Source: Paraglaciecola sp. 20A4 (GTDB lineage: Bacteria > Pseudomonadota > Gammaproteobacteria > Enterobacterales > Alteromonadaceae). Taken from it: 64,000 nt of DNA. The stretch lies in NCBI RefSeq assembly GCF_011378905.1, contig NZ_WTPY01000001.1, forward strand, positions 372,001 to 436,000, read 5' to 3'. A program made the translations under genes and the position numbers. A model generated the notes under the pieces. The model saw nothing but the letters and a program-made list of their open reading frames with translations. It had not been told where the DNA came from and did not search any database. Below, one piece after another: positions 8,570 through 18,434 of this stretch; positions within the stretch are counted from its first letter, which is position 1; each line of letters starts with the position of its first letter.

Positions 8570-10535
8570 AGGGGGTTACTCGGTCTTGCTGCACTTTAGC
8601 CCATTGTAAAACGCGATGGACTTCACCGTCACTGCTGATACTTAGCTCACCGCTCAAACCTGGCACCGACGTTATGGGTAACAGGTTCAAGTGTCTTAGT
8701 TTAGGTATTAGGTTATATGCGTCATAACCGAGCGCAAACAGACGTAACAAACTATCCTGACTTTGAGGCCATAACGTTCCGACTTCATTTGCCAGCTCAG
8801 CCCAAGGGTTATTTGGCATCATCCAAGGCATGTCAATAAACGTTAAATTACGTAAATCGCGAATACTATTTTTGTTCAAATCTAGGGTGTAACTTCTCGA
8901 AGAAGCGAAAACAGATATTTCACGGGCAGCAAAAGGACTTAAACTTGATTCTATAATAGGGCTAAGCAATTCAGTTTGTTCTGGATTGGCAAAAAGTATA
9001 ATGGCATCTACGTCACGACGGTTACGCTCCACAGCATAGACTTCACTGGTCGTTAGCAACTCTATTTGCTTAACACGCTGGCGACTTTGTGCCACATCTA
9101 ATAGCTCAGAAACTAATTTACGCATGCTTTTGCTATCGGTGAAGGTGCCTGTGGCGGGGGCAACATAATCTTTTTGCCGTTGATGAACCTGCCATTGTTC
9201 AAGAAAGGCTTCGGCCATGCGTTGGGTTGTGCTGGTATCGGCTGACAAAACAACTGGATGACGAAGTCCAGAGTCATAAATATGTTTGGCTAATTGTATT
9301 GCTTCATCTTCAGGCGCTAACGAGAAGTAAAATATTTCGGGATGAGGGTTTGGTGTGTCATCTTCGGACATTAAAACACCTGGGTTTATTTCAGGTGCAA
9401 CTGACGCTTCTGTTATCAACGGATTCCCAGAGGATAACGTCGCCGGCGACTTTACATCACCCGTACCGATTGTATCGATTCTGTTTAATGCCAGTATAGT
9501 TTTATTAGCGGGCAATAAAGTAATGAGTTCGGCTATCTTTTCTTTTAATAATGGCCCAACAATTACGTCATAATCTGCGACTAAGTCATTTAACTCTTGA
9601 GGCGTTTTTAATGCAGAATCAAAAAATCGTAGTTCAGTTTCTAGCATAGATGTGCTGTTATTTTTGAACGATAAGCTATTAAGCTGAGTCAAGTATGCGG
9701 CGACTATTCCATCTTTAATGGCATTACCCTGGCTAGCGAGTCGTCCAGTTAGCGGAAGTAGCACCGCCACTCGTTTGGCAATAATTGGGGCTTTACTCAT
9801 GGCAGTAATAAGTGCCTCTGGTAATGCTTGCGATAAAGGATGATAAACATGCTTGCCTTGCCATTGGCTTACACTGCGCTGCAACATATCAGGCGCTAAA
9901 CCTTGCTGTTGTACTATATCTTTAAGATCTAGCCAAGATCGCAGTCTAGGTTCATCGATAATGGCTTGCTGGGCTTGCTTTGCGGTTAGATGTCCTAACG
10001 CGCGCCATAACCGAAGGCTATTTTCATTGTTCAAATTACCCGCTGCGAGTAAGTTTTTACTCGCTTCTAACCACGCTTGTTGGTGCTCATCTATATGAGC
10101 TTGAACCGCACGAATACGTCCTTGTTCAGCAAAATTATCCGGCAATTTTTCAAGTAACTTTTGGGCGTGCGATAATGCTGGGCTTGGTAACCGCACATAA
10201 CATTCTGCGAGTAACAATTGCGCTTGGGCCTGATTATCTGGATGAATTAATTCTGGCGTTAGAATATTAAGCAGTTTAATACTGGCATTACAGTTTTGTT
10301 CAGTTTGCAGTTTACTTGCCGCTAACAACAACAAATCGTTACGCTCAGTAGTATCACCATCTCGTGCAAACTCACGTTGAGCTTGGTTTAGGTAATATTG
10401 ACTGCTAAGCTCTCGGTCTGGCTGCACTACCTTGATATCTGGGCGTTTTACCGTGTTTTTTTTGTTCGGCGCATCTGCACATGAAGCCATAAAAACGACT
10501 AGGCTAACAACCACTACCGACCTGATTAATTTCAT
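8556..10535 (-). CDS. lpoA: Outer-membrane lipoprotein LpoA, activator of PBP1a
   Basis: LpoA spans from the outer membrane to the peptidoglycan synthase PBP1a and stimulates it. The 659-residue product is close to the Escherichia coli length of 678. It begins with a lipoprotein signal (VVFMASC, cysteine near residue 19), then an alpha-helical TPR-like half (about 35-250), then a half resembling a periplasmic binding protein (from [19 protein letters not shown] onward). A low-complexity insert (about residues 365-395, around TPNPHPE) interrupts the second domain. It is first in the minus-strand run before yraN-diaA-dolP and is divergent from rsmI. Confidence 0.92.
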   Translation of the reverse strand: MKLIRSVVVVSLVVFMASCADAPNKKNTVKRPDIKVVQPDRELSSQYYLNQAQREFARDGDTTERNDLLLLAASKLQTEQNCNASIKLLNILTPELIHPDNQAQAQLLLAECYVRLPSPALSHAQKLLEKLPDNFAEQGRIRAVQAHIDEHQQAWLEASKNLLAAGNLNNENSLRLWRALGHLTAKQAQQAIIDEPRLRSWLDLKDIVQQQGLAPDMLQRSVSQWQGKHVYHPLSQALPEALITAMSKAPIIAKRVAVLLPLTGRLASQGNAIKDGIVAAYLTQLNSLSFKNNSTSMLETELRFFDSALKTPQELNDLVADYDVIVGPLLKEKIAELITLLPANKTILALNRIDTIGTGDVKSPATLSSGNPLITEASVAPEINPGVLMSEDDTPNPHPEIFYFSLAPEDEAIQLAKHIYDSGLRHPVVLSADTSTTQRMAEAFLEQWQVHQRQKDYVAPATGTFTDSKSMRKLVSELLDVAQSRQRVKQIELLTTSEVYAVERNRRDVDAIILFANPEQTELLSPIIESSLSPFAAREISVFASSRSYTLDLNKNSIRDLRNLTFIDMPWMMPNNPWAELANEVGTLWPQSQDSLLRLFALGYDAYNLIPKLRHLNLLPITSVPGLSGELSISSDGEVHRVLQWAKVQQDRVTPFAME

Positions 10536-10675
10536 TTAAGGTGCACTCACTTAACATCTTGATAATTCGCCCGTTAGTTTATACCAACGCTGACAAATAT
10601 CTACCTGCTGGCGGGATGCGGTAATGGGAAGTTACAAGGTAAAATAGCGATATAATTGTTAAAAGGCGTTTCATA
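10536..10675. promoter_or_regulatory. Divergent promoter region between lpoA and rsmI
   Basis: 140 bases separate the two start codons. On the plus strand a TATAAT occurs 20 bases before the rsmI start, with TTACAA 13 bases upstream of it, which is short spacing. I could not pick a clear box pair for lpoA. Confidence 0.3.
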
Positions 10676-11527
10676 GTGGCAAATTCTGGAAAATTGTTCA
10701 TCGTTCCTACTCCAATTGGAAACTTGGAAGATATTACTCTGCGGGGAATTAGAATATTAAATGAGGTGGATTTAATTGCTGCTGAAGACACCCGTCACAG
10801 CCAAAAACTGCTGCAGCACTTTGATATTAAGACCCGCCTTATCTCATTACACGATCACAATGAAACTCAGCGAGCCGTGCAATTAATTGAAAAATTACAT
10901 CAGGGCATGAATATCGCTTTGATTTCAGATGCGGGTACACCCTTAATTAGTGATCCTGGGTATGGGTTGGTGAATCAATGCCGCGCGAATGCGGTAGAGG
11001 TGATACCTTTACCTGGAGCATGCGCTGCGATTACGGCCCTAAGCGGAGCTGGGCTTGCAACTGACCGTTTTCGCTTTGAAGGTTTTTTACCGGCGAAACA
11101 GCTAGCCAAAACCCAGACGTTAGAGACCTTAGAACGAGAAACCGCGACCAGTGTCTTTTATGAATCTCCGCGCAGAATCGCCGACACAGTTCAAGCAGTC
11201 GTTAATGTGCTAGGCGGCGAGCGAAAAGTTGTAGTGGCTAAAGAACTAAGCAAAACCTTTGAGACTTTTTACTCAGGTACAGCAGATGAAGCGCTAGAGT
11301 GGTTACTGGCCGATTCGAATCATCAACGAGGGGAGTTTGTATTAATGATTGCGGGTCACAAAACCGATGCCAATGAGATCCCCGAAGAAGCATTGAAGTT
11401 ACTTAAATTATTGATGAATGAGCTGCCACCAAAAAAAGCAGCTGGTATCGTTGCTCAGCAATATGGATTGAAGAAAAATACCTTATATCAGATGGGGCTA
11501 GCATTTAGCGAAGCTAAAGCCGATTAA
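10676..11527 (+). CDS. rsmI: 16S rRNA (cytidine-2'-O)-methyltransferase RsmI
   Basis: RsmI methylates the 2'-hydroxyl of C1402 in 16S rRNA using S-adenosylmethionine. The 283-residue protein is a tetrapyrrole-methylase-fold enzyme. Its signature motifs are PTPIGNLEDITLR at the N terminus, AAEDTRHSQKLL and LISDAGTPLISDPGYGLV. The start is a GTG preceded by AAAAGGCG; the reading begins ANSGKLFIVPTPIGN, as expected for the family. The divergent lpoA position is the same as in Escherichia coli (yraL/yraM). Confidence 0.96.
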   Translation: MANSGKLFIVPTPIGNLEDITLRGIRILNEVDLIAAEDTRHSQKLLQHFDIKTRLISLHDHNETQRAVQLIEKLHQGMNIALISDAGTPLISDPGYGLVNQCRANAVEVIPLPGACAAITALSGAGLATDRFRFEGFLPAKQLAKTQTLETLERETATSVFYESPRRIADTVQAVVNVLGGERKVVVAKELSKTFETFYSGTADEALEWLLADSNHQRGEFVLMIAGHKTDANEIPEEALKLLKLLMNELPPKKAAGIVAQQYGLKKNTLYQMGLAFSEAKAD

Positions 11528-11578
11528 TTTTAAGCTATGGGGGGTGTAAACCTCTTTCGAAAAGGGAGTTGAATTGTA

Positions 11579-12085
11579 GTGCGCAGCAGTGTGATTTCAC
11601 CTATTATCCTCGACGTTGAAGCCAGCGGCTTCGGTGCTGGCAGTTATCCCATTGAAGTGGGCGTGGCACTAAACCGCGATCACCGTTTTTGCCGCCTAAT
11701 ACGCCCACAAGATGATTGGTTGCATTGGAGCGACGAAGCTCAAGCACTGCACGGTATCAGCCGCGCTATGTTGATGAAAAAAGGTGTGCCAGTGCAACAG
11801 GTCTGCTTGGAACTCAATCAATTGCTAGAGCGTCAAACTGCATATTCAGACGGATGGGTGGTGGATAGCCCGTGGTTATCTCGCCTGTATGAGAGTGCGG
11901 GTATAGCAATGACATTCGAACTCAGCCAGCTAGAGCTGATTTTAAGCGAAAAACAAATGGACAGTTGGAGTGTGACTAAGGCGCGTATTTTGTCTGAAAC
12001 ACAAATTCTGCGGCATCGAGCAAGTAACGATGCAGCTGTTATTCTACAGACTTATATAGAAACACGTAGCTCGACTATTCAATGA
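11579..12085 (+). CDS. DEDDh-type 3'-5' exonuclease-like protein
   Basis: A 168-residue protein with the DnaQ/RNase T exonuclease fold. The first motif reads ILDVEASG (D12, E14). A second acidic motif is within residues 95-110, and the last is HRASNDA, giving the histidine and aspartate of a DEDDh active site. It lacks other domains, so it is a stand-alone nuclease acting on an unknown DNA or RNA end. The start is a GTG preceded by AAAGGGAG. It follows rsmI with a 51-base gap and may share its transcript. Confidence 0.75.
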   Translation: MRSSVISPIILDVEASGFGAGSYPIEVGVALNRDHRFCRLIRPQDDWLHWSDEAQALHGISRAMLMKKGVPVQQVCLELNQLLERQTAYSDGWVVDSPWLSRLYESAGIAMTFELSQLELILSEKQMDSWSVTKARILSETQILRHRASNDAAVILQTYIETRSSTIQ

Positions 12086-12183
12086 TGTTACGAATAATGT
12101 CACTTGACCTCTTAGCGAATACGGTTAAATAACCTTCTTCCAGTTAACCCGTTTAGATACCAGACACTAGGATTAATCCCCAC

Positions 12184-12837
12184 ATGCAAACCCATGAAGC
12201 AGGCTGTTTAGAAGAGCAGGTGATTGCGTATATCTGTGAGCAACTAACAGTATACGGTTATTGTATTGTCGCTGATTTCTTACCTGCAGCGGTTGCTAAT
12301 GCGCTGTATTTTGAGGCGAGCAGCGATCATCGTCTTCACTTTAAGCAAGCATCTATAGGCAGAGAGCAATTACAGCAAATAAATACTGATGTTCGTAGCG
12401 ATAGCATCGCTTGGATAAACAATCAAAGCGAAACTCAAAGTCTATATCTGAAACTCATGGAAAATTTACGAATAGAAATAAATCGACGACTGTTTCTAGG
12501 GTTATTTGATTACGAGAGCCACTTTGCTCATTATGGTATCGGTGATTTTTACAAACGTCACGTTGATGCTTTTAAGGGGGGCAGTAATCGTTTACTTAGC
12601 AGCGTTGTTTATTTAAACGCCGATTGGGTCAAAGCTGACCAAGGTGAATTACTTATGTTTCATGATGAGCAATTATCACCCTTCCTAATAGTTGAGCCTA
12701 TTTTTAACCAATGCGTGATTTTTCTTAGTGAGCAATTTCCTCACGAAGTCCGCGTAGCTAAAAGGGATCGCTATAGTATTGCTGGCTGGTTTCGTACTAA
12801 TAACAGTATTGGCGGACAAATCGATCCACCCCGTTAA
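12184..12837 (+). CDS. 2-oxoglutarate/Fe(II)-dependent oxygenase, prolyl hydroxylase type
   Basis: A 217-residue protein of the prolyl-4-hydroxylase-like 2OG-Fe(II) family. The iron site is visible as H-x-D in KRHVDAF and a distal histidine in QFPHEV. The following arginine (RDRYSIAGWFR) fits binding of the 2-oxoglutarate carboxylate. The N-terminal half (EQVIAYICEQLTVYGYCIVADFL) is the family's helical start. Relatives hydroxylate proline in a ribosomal or elongation-factor protein or act in oxygen sensing; the substrate here is not known. No operon partner is evident. Confidence 0.8.
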   Translation: MQTHEAGCLEEQVIAYICEQLTVYGYCIVADFLPAAVANALYFEASSDHRLHFKQASIGREQLQQINTDVRSDSIAWINNQSETQSLYLKLMENLRIEINRRLFLGLFDYESHFAHYGIGDFYKRHVDAFKGGSNRLLSSVVYLNADWVKADQGELLMFHDEQLSPFLIVEPIFNQCVIFLSEQFPHEVRVAKRDRYSIAGWFRTNNSIGGQIDPPR

Positions 12838-12937
12838 TAACCTTGTTTTTACAAAGTCTCTTGCTTTAAATATTACAAATAATATAAATTATTCAATATT
12901 GAAGATACCTGGTATCAATTTGAACAAGAGAGATTCT

Positions 12938-14233
12938 ATGAAAGTGAAAACTAAAAGCTGGTGTTTATTGGCGCTGCTAACCGTTACCGGTAGCGCAATT
13001 TCGGCGCCCTCGGCTGAGCATCTATATACTCAGCAACCTTCTATTACGCCCGAACTGGCAAACCCTGGCCAATACGCTGTTGGGGTTCAAACCTTAAATG
13101 TGGTACATAAAAAGCAGCTTAATACGCAGACCTTTACCTCACAGGCCGATCGTCCTTTAACGCTTGAGGTGTGGTATCCCGCTAACGATAAGGCGGCAGC
13201 TGAAAAGCTTGCCACCTATGAGAATGTCACGCGGTTGCACAAACCATTTAGCCTTATAGGCACCAGTCATAGAGACGTTGCGCCAAAAGCGTCGGGGCAA
13301 TTTCCATTGGTAGTATTATCACATGGCTATACTGGCTATCGGACGATTATGTATTATCTTGGTGAGCATCTAGCAAGCCATGGTTATGTTGTCGTGGGTA
13401 TTGATCATACCGACTCAACGACAGAAGACGTTGATTTTGTAAATTCCGGCTTTTCCGGTTTTCCAAGTACATTAATAAACCGCGCGCGTGACCAGCAGTT
13501 TGTACTGGATTATTTTAGTCAAGATGACTCTGCAATCGCGAGCATTACTGACACCGAAGATGCAGCGGTTATTGGTTACTCTATGGGCGGATTTGGTGCG
13601 GTAAACACCATTGGTGCATGTTATGACTTTAATCAAGCCGGTTTACAGCGTTTAGGTTTCCCTGAAGAAACCGCAAAACAGCTTATGCCCATATTTAATA
13701 GTTGTAATGCAGGTCGTGACACGGTCGATCCTCGTTGGAAAGCCATGATTGCTTATGCTCCATGGGGTGGCGAGACTTCGGTACATGATGCAGAGTCGAT
13801 GGCGAAAATCACAGTGCCGAGCTTATATGTGTCAGGGGATCAAGATGACGTTTCTGGCTATGAAAATGGCGTTAAAAAATTATTCGAACAGACTGGCAGT
13901 AGCGACAAATACATGATGGTATATGAAAATGCGCGACATAATATAGCGCCCCATCCAGCCCCGAAAGTGGCTTATGAAACTGACGAGGATCTCGGTCACT
14001 ATATTGAACCTAGCTGGAATAACGAGCAGCTCAATCGTATTAACGAACATATGAGTTTGGCATTTTTAGATTGTTTCGTGAAAAGCGATGCCAACAAGTG
14101 TGCTTATTTACCTAAACGTGAAAGTGCTACGCAAGTCAAAGGGAGTGATGGCAAGTTAACTGAGGCGTGGCCTGGGTTTCCTGATCGCTGGGCTACCGGT
14201 ATCGATTTTTATCGCGGTAAAAACGCGAAATAA
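12938..14233 (+). CDS. Secreted alpha/beta hydrolase (dienelactone/PAF-acetylhydrolase type)
   Basis: A 431-residue exported hydrolase. Residues 1-22 form a signal peptide ending SAISA. The fold is recognisable from the oxyanion region PLVVLSHGYTGYRT, the nucleophile elbow GYSMGGFG, and a late histidine in ENARHNIAPH; an acid residue probably lies in YVSGDQDDVSG. The length and the C-terminal extension resemble PAF-acetylhydrolase-like or predicted dienelactone hydrolase families, so the substrate may be an ester, but I cannot say which. A longer frame begins 53 codons upstream; the chosen ATG gives the signal peptide and avoids overlap with the oxygenase gene. A strong terminator follows. 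Confidence 0.8.
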   Translation: MKVKTKSWCLLALLTVTGSAISAPSAEHLYTQQPSITPELANPGQYAVGVQTLNVVHKKQLNTQTFTSQADRPLTLEVWYPANDKAAAEKLATYENVTRLHKPFSLIGTSHRDVAPKASGQFPLVVLSHGYTGYRTIMYYLGEHLASHGYVVVGIDHTDSTTEDVDFVNSGFSGFPSTLINRARDQQFVLDYFSQDDSAIASITDTEDAAVIGYSMGGFGAVNTIGACYDFNQAGLQRLGFPEETAKQLMPIFNSCNAGRDTVDPRWKAMIAYAPWGGETSVHDAESMAKITVPSLYVSGDQDDVSGYENGVKKLFEQTGSSDKYMMVYENARHNIAPHPAPKVAYETDEDLGHYIEPSWNNEQLNRINEHMSLAFLDCFVKSDANKCAYLPKRESATQVKGSDGKLTEAWPGFPDRWATGIDFYRGKNAK

Positions 14234-14251
14234 CCTTTCTAAGCTAAAGTA

Positions 14252-14287
14252 AAAGCCTGTTTGCCTATAAGCAAACGGGCTTTTTTA
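14252..14287 (+). terminator. Intrinsic terminator after the secreted hydrolase
   Basis: A 13-bp stem (AAAGCCTGTTTGC against GCAAACGGGCTTT, one T-G pair) with the loop CTATAA, followed by a T-run. The next gene converges from the other strand, so the element may act in both directions. Confidence 0.9.
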
Positions 14288-14304
14288 TTTAGTTAACTTA
14301 AAGA

Positions 14305-15504
14305 CTAATGCTGTTCGGCGTATGTTTCAACGGCTTGCCAAACGCGCAAGAAATTGCCGCTTAAAATTTTCTTTATATCAGCTTCTGAATAATCGCGGTC
14401 CATTAAGCCTTGAACCAAATTTGGATAGGTCGATACATCCTTGAGTCCCTCAGGCAGCGAATCACCTACACCGTCGTAATCAGACCCTATACCTACATGG
14501 TCAATACCAATAAGCTCGACTACATGGTCAATATGATCAAGTACGGTTTCTACGCTGGCAAAAGGAAAAGGGTTGTTAGCAATATAGTCTTTATCAAACG
14601 CGCTCACTAGCGGGCTTTCATTACCTTCTTTTTCCACAAGTGCTTTGCGTTTTGCTGTCATCTTATTGCGCCAGTTTTGCGATAACTTGCTAACAAACGT
14701 TGAGCCAAAGTTAATTTGAATGACTCCGCCATTTTCACCTAACGCTTTGATCATATCGTCGTCCATATTACGCTCAAAGCCCGGCGTGAATTTACGTAAG
14801 GATGAGTGAGATGCAATAACGGGCACTTTGCTAATTTCGATAGCTTGATAAAAAGCTTGGTCTGATACGTGGGAAATATCAATCATGATGCCGATGTTAT
14901 TCATTTCTTCTACCAATGTTTTACCAAATGGGCTGAGGCCTTTCCATTTACGGCGTATATCGTAGGATGAGTCAGAAATATGGTTACTTTGTGAGTGGGC
15001 AAGGGTGATGTAGCGAATTCCACGCTCATAAAAAGTTTTAAGATTGTTTAGGTCACCTTGAATAGGAGATCCATTTTCCATGCCCATGGGCAATGAAATC
15101 AGACCTTTTGCAAACTGTGTTTTAACATCAGCGACACTTTTTGCTATAGCAAATTTACCCGGTGCGCGACCAACAATTGCTTCCACATAATCGATAAGTT
15201 TATGGGCTAAGGCTGTAGATTCGTCGGAATCATCAAGACTTGCAGGCACATAAATCGACATAAAAGGAGCATTTAAGCCGCCCGATTTTGCTCGAGGATA
15301 ATCAAAATCGCCGCCATCGGTGGCTTTGGTCACGTCGGCCCATTTTTTACTGATGCGATAAGGTACATCAATGTGCGAATCAATAAGTATGGTTTCTTGG
15401 GTTAGGGCGATGGCTTTTTCTGACGGGGAATACTCGGCGCTAGCACAACTAGAAAATGCCAGTGAGCACGCTAAATACAGCGTAGTTTTAGATGTTATCT
15501 TCAT
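14305..15504 (-). CDS. Exported membrane dipeptidase, peptidase family M19
   Basis: A 399-residue zinc dipeptidase of the renal dipeptidase family, which cleaves dipeptides, often with D-residues at the C-terminal side. It has an N-terminal signal peptide (hydrophobic to SSCASA). Metal-binding motifs are visible: DSHIDV (H-x-D) near residue 43, the glutamate in MGMENGS, THR-type histidines in ITLAHSQSNH and VIASHSS, and the aspartate in GIGSDYDGVG. The cysteine in FSSC could make it a lipoprotein, but the residue at -3 is not ideal. It stands alone; the neighbouring galactosidase gene is on the same strand upstream with 241 bases between. Confidence 0.9.
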   Translation of the reverse strand: MKITSKTTLYLACSLAFSSCASAEYSPSEKAIALTQETILIDSHIDVPYRISKKWADVTKATDGGDFDYPRAKSGGLNAPFMSIYVPASLDDSDESTALAHKLIDYVEAIVGRAPGKFAIAKSVADVKTQFAKGLISLPMGMENGSPIQGDLNNLKTFYERGIRYITLAHSQSNHISDSSYDIRRKWKGLSPFGKTLVEEMNNIGIMIDISHVSDQAFYQAIEISKVPVIASHSSLRKFTPGFERNMDDDMIKALGENGGVIQINFGSTFVSKLSQNWRNKMTAKRKALVEKEGNESPLVSAFDKDYIANNPFPFASVETVLDHIDHVVELIGIDHVGIGSDYDGVGDSLPEGLKDVSTYPNLVQGLMDRDYSEADIKKILSGNFLRVWQAVETYAEQH

Positions 15505-15655
15505 GTCGTTCCTTGGATTATATTTATTATGGGGTGACTGATTGCTTTGCAGCTAGCTACGTGTGCAGACAGATGTATTAAACCCGACACGTATAAGACG
15601 ATGGTATAAAGGAAGGAGGGGTAAAGTAAAGACCGTGTTCACTAAACAGCGCGTA

Positions 15656-15695
15656 AACTAAAAGATGTGCGAACTAAAAGATGTGCGAACTAAAA
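15656..15695. repeat. Two and a half copies of a 16-bp tandem repeat
   Basis: The unit AACTAAAAGATGTGCG occurs twice in full and then half again, in the gap between the dipeptidase and galactosidase genes. Too few copies and no spacers, so it is not a CRISPR array. Confidence 0.85.
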
Positions 15696-15702
15696 ATATA
15701 AC

Positions 15703-15731
15703 GCCGCGTCAACTTAAACAGTTAACGCGGC
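15703..15731 (-). terminator. Probable terminator of the GH36 gene
   Basis: Inverted repeat GCCGCGT/ACGCGGC with a 15-base loop, 15 bases beyond the stop of the minus-strand gene. On that strand it is followed by GTTATATTTTTAG, a modest T-rich tail. Confidence 0.55.
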
Positions 15732-15745
15732 AATAATTATTTATA

Positions 15746-17902
15746 TTAGATTTTTGTTAGATGGAATAACAAGCTGCTTTGCGGCGTTAACAGCGGCATT
15801 TGCATACCTAATTGCATGAGCAATTCACCACTAAATACCTGACCGTCAACGGCACCAAGATGATTATCAAAACCAAACAAGCCTGATTTTGGCCATTTAT
15901 CAGCATTTTTCATTGGCCAAATAATGTCGAGTTTGTACTGACTGGTTTTTTCTAATCCAGCAAACTTGTATTGATCCGGTAAAGTTGCTGAGCTGCATGC
16001 CACTAAACTATATGAGAACAACGCTTGAGATTTATCTTTTGCAACAATACCTAGGCCATTCATATAAGCCGGAAGTTCAAGACGGAATAGGTCGCCGCTG
16101 TGCACTAATGCGCGATGTTGTTTGTATAAGTCGGTCATCGCTTTGAGCTCAACTTTTTCAGCGTCAGTTAGCTCACGTAAGTCCATCTCCATGCCCATGT
16201 GGCCAAACAAGGTCACTGAAGCGCGCATTTCCATAGAAACGGTGCGATGGGTAATGTGACACTCTCTAGGGCCTACGTGTGAACCCATTAACTCAGAAGG
16301 CAAGAAATACGAGAAGCCATTCTGAATTTTCAGGCGCTCAAGCGCGTCGTTTGAATCTGAAGTCCACACCCGGTCTGTACGGGCGAGCACGCCGTAGTCA
16401 GCACGACCACCACCTGATGCGCAGCTTTCAACTTCAACTTGCGGGTGGGTTTCACGAATTTTATCGAGTAAACGGTAAACGGCATGAATTTGGTTATGGC
16501 CGCCAGGCTTGCCACTATGATTGCCTTGATGATTTAAATCGCGATTCATATCCCATTTTACGTAACTGATATCATACTCAGATAACAATGAATCTAGGCG
16601 TTCGAATAGATAATCAAAAACTTCAGGACGAGATAAATCTAGAACCAGTTGATGGCGACAATCAATTTGTTGTTTTACTTCGTTACCCAATACCCAATCA
16701 GGATGTTGGCGATACAGATCACTATCTGGGTTAACCATTTCTGGTTCAAACCATAATCCGAACTCCAGGCCTTGGGCTTTGACGTGGTCGATTAGCGGGG
16801 TTAAGCCTTGTGGATAAAACTTTTTATCTACATACCAGTCACCTAAACCTGCCGTGTCATCATTACGATCAATAAACCAACCATCGTCTAACACGAAACG
16901 CTCGGCGCCCATTTCTGCAGCTCGTTCAGCAAGATCTTTTAGGGTCGCCATGTCGTGGTTGAAGTAAATCCCTTCCCACGTGTTGTAGTGCACGGGACGT
17001 GGCTTATCATGCACACTTTGGCGAATGATATGGCTGCGTACATATTGATGAAATTGCTGAGATAAAACAGATAAGCCCTGATCAGTATAACCAGCAAAAA
17101 GGGTCGGGGTTTGATAACTCTGGCCTTTATCAAGAACCATTTCGCCGGGAAAAAGTAGTTCGCCCATCTGTACATATGATCGGCCATCCGCCATTTTCTC
17201 TGCAACAATTTTATGATTGCCGCTCCAGCCTAAGTGAAAACCATATGCTTCACCTTGGGCTTGATTGGTTGTTTTGGGATGCAATAGTAATGCTGGGTAG
17301 CTATCATGAGATGTTTTACCTCGGCGATTTTCACGAACATAAGAACCAAAGAAAGTGTCTAGCGAATGTTGCTGAAACTCACCAGCCCAATGCCCTTCAA
17401 AACCGACTATTTGCCCAAAATCACTTGGCGTTGGAATGGTTGCAGCTGCACACCAGTCGATAGTAACCGGCTGATCACTAACATTATTAATTGTGGTATT
17501 AAAGGTTAAAACGTCTGTTTTAACATCTAACTCAATCTGCACAACGGCCTCAATGCCACGGGCACTATCCATACTGGTAAGGGTTACGCAGTGATCGTTT
17601 TGTTGATTTACCGTTTTTAAAGACGGATTCGTTGCCCATTGATCTTGTTCACCGTGCAAGCTTAAACCTGGCAAGCCAGTAAAGCCTTGTCCTGAGGTGG
17701 GCGTAACACAAAGACTGAGTTCTTCGATTGGGGAGACGGGTGCTTCTTGACGTAACCGAAGGGCTCGCATCATGTCGCCGGTCGATTGCTCTGATAGCTT
17801 AGCGCGCCAATAAATAATCTGCGGAGTGTCGTTCCCGACATCTAAAATTAGGCTGCTCTTTTGCCCATGAAGTGCAATAAATTGTGCGGCATGTTGCGTC
17901 AT
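15746..17902 (-). CDS. Alpha-galactosidase, glycoside hydrolase family 36
   Basis: A 718-residue GH36 enzyme that releases alpha-linked galactose from oligosaccharides or galactosides. No signal peptide is seen, so it should act in the cytoplasm on imported substrate. The N-terminal beta-sandwich (about 1-310) precedes the (beta/alpha)8 barrel, with the nucleophile in KWDMNRD (D451). The SDSND segment (516-519) carries the likely acid/base. The substrate loop SCASGGGRADYG is intact. The FVLDDGWF strand is typical. The length matches bacterial RafA/MelA types. It is divergent from a TonB receptor across a 530-base AT-rich gap, suggesting shared control. Confidence 0.95.
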   Translation of the reverse strand: MTQHAAQFIALHGQKSSLILDVGNDTPQIIYWRAKLSEQSTGDMMRALRLRQEAPVSPIEELSLCVTPTSGQGFTGLPGLSLHGEQDQWATNPSLKTVNQQNDHCVTLTSMDSARGIEAVVQIELDVKTDVLTFNTTINNVSDQPVTIDWCAAATIPTPSDFGQIVGFEGHWAGEFQQHSLDTFFGSYVRENRRGKTSHDSYPALLLHPKTTNQAQGEAYGFHLGWSGNHKIVAEKMADGRSYVQMGELLFPGEMVLDKGQSYQTPTLFAGYTDQGLSVLSQQFHQYVRSHIIRQSVHDKPRPVHYNTWEGIYFNHDMATLKDLAERAAEMGAERFVLDDGWFIDRNDDTAGLGDWYVDKKFYPQGLTPLIDHVKAQGLEFGLWFEPEMVNPDSDLYRQHPDWVLGNEVKQQIDCRHQLVLDLSRPEVFDYLFERLDSLLSEYDISYVKWDMNRDLNHQGNHSGKPGGHNQIHAVYRLLDKIRETHPQVEVESCASGGGRADYGVLARTDRVWTSDSNDALERLKIQNGFSYFLPSELMGSHVGPRECHITHRTVSMEMRASVTLFGHMGMEMDLRELTDAEKVELKAMTDLYKQHRALVHSGDLFRLELPAYMNGLGIVAKDKSQALFSYSLVACSSATLPDQYKFAGLEKTSQYKLDIIWPMKNADKWPKSGLFGFDNHLGAVDGQVFSGELLMQLGMQMPLLTPQSSLLFHLTKI

Positions 17903-18434
17903 ATAGGGTCCTTTATTGGATCAGTTTTATACAATGAGTATTAATCGGTTATTTTAATCGTTTTTATAAACATATAAATAGTATTATTTAAAATAAACCT
18001 ATCTTTCGTTGTCATTATCAAAGGCTATATCTAATGTAGTTAATGTAACAGTAGATGCATATTGGATTTTCTATGATTTTACCTATATTTAACGTATAGA
18101 AACAGAGCCGCAAACTCAACAATAGACAGACTTAATTTTACTTGATGATTTGGCTTGGAATAGATGAATCCGATTTATATTTTTAACTACATGTTTTTTA
18201 TAATTTAATTATATTTTTATAAATTTTGAAGTTCGGCTTAGGCTAATTGATGAGAGAGTTAATGTTGCGCATATGTTGACAAGTTGTATTAATACTATTT
18301 AACATACATATTACTAGGAAGCCCAGATGGCATAATCCTATAGTTATGCGAGTGGTTTGAGTGGAACTGCATACTTGCACGGCGTCTAAAACGAAGAACA
18401 CATCATATTAACAGGACACAACGGGGCACATCCC
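17903..18434. promoter_or_regulatory. AT-rich divergent control region, galactosidase / TonB receptor
   Basis: No gene fits in this 532-base gap. It is clearly richer in A and T than its neighbours, especially around 18170-18230. A TTGACA at 18276-18281 has a poor -10 partner (TTAACA after 17 bases). A long leader of about 130 bases would precede the receptor gene. I found no convincing palindromic operator. Confidence 0.4.

Noticed and set aside
9227-10270. Plus-strand reading frames inside lpoA
   Set aside because: They lie opposite a well-supported lipoprotein gene, have no ribosome binding site and resemble no family.
15656-15695. Short direct repeats that look like the start of a repeat array
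   Set aside because: Only two and a half 16-bp copies without spacers, so not a CRISPR array or a minisatellite of note.
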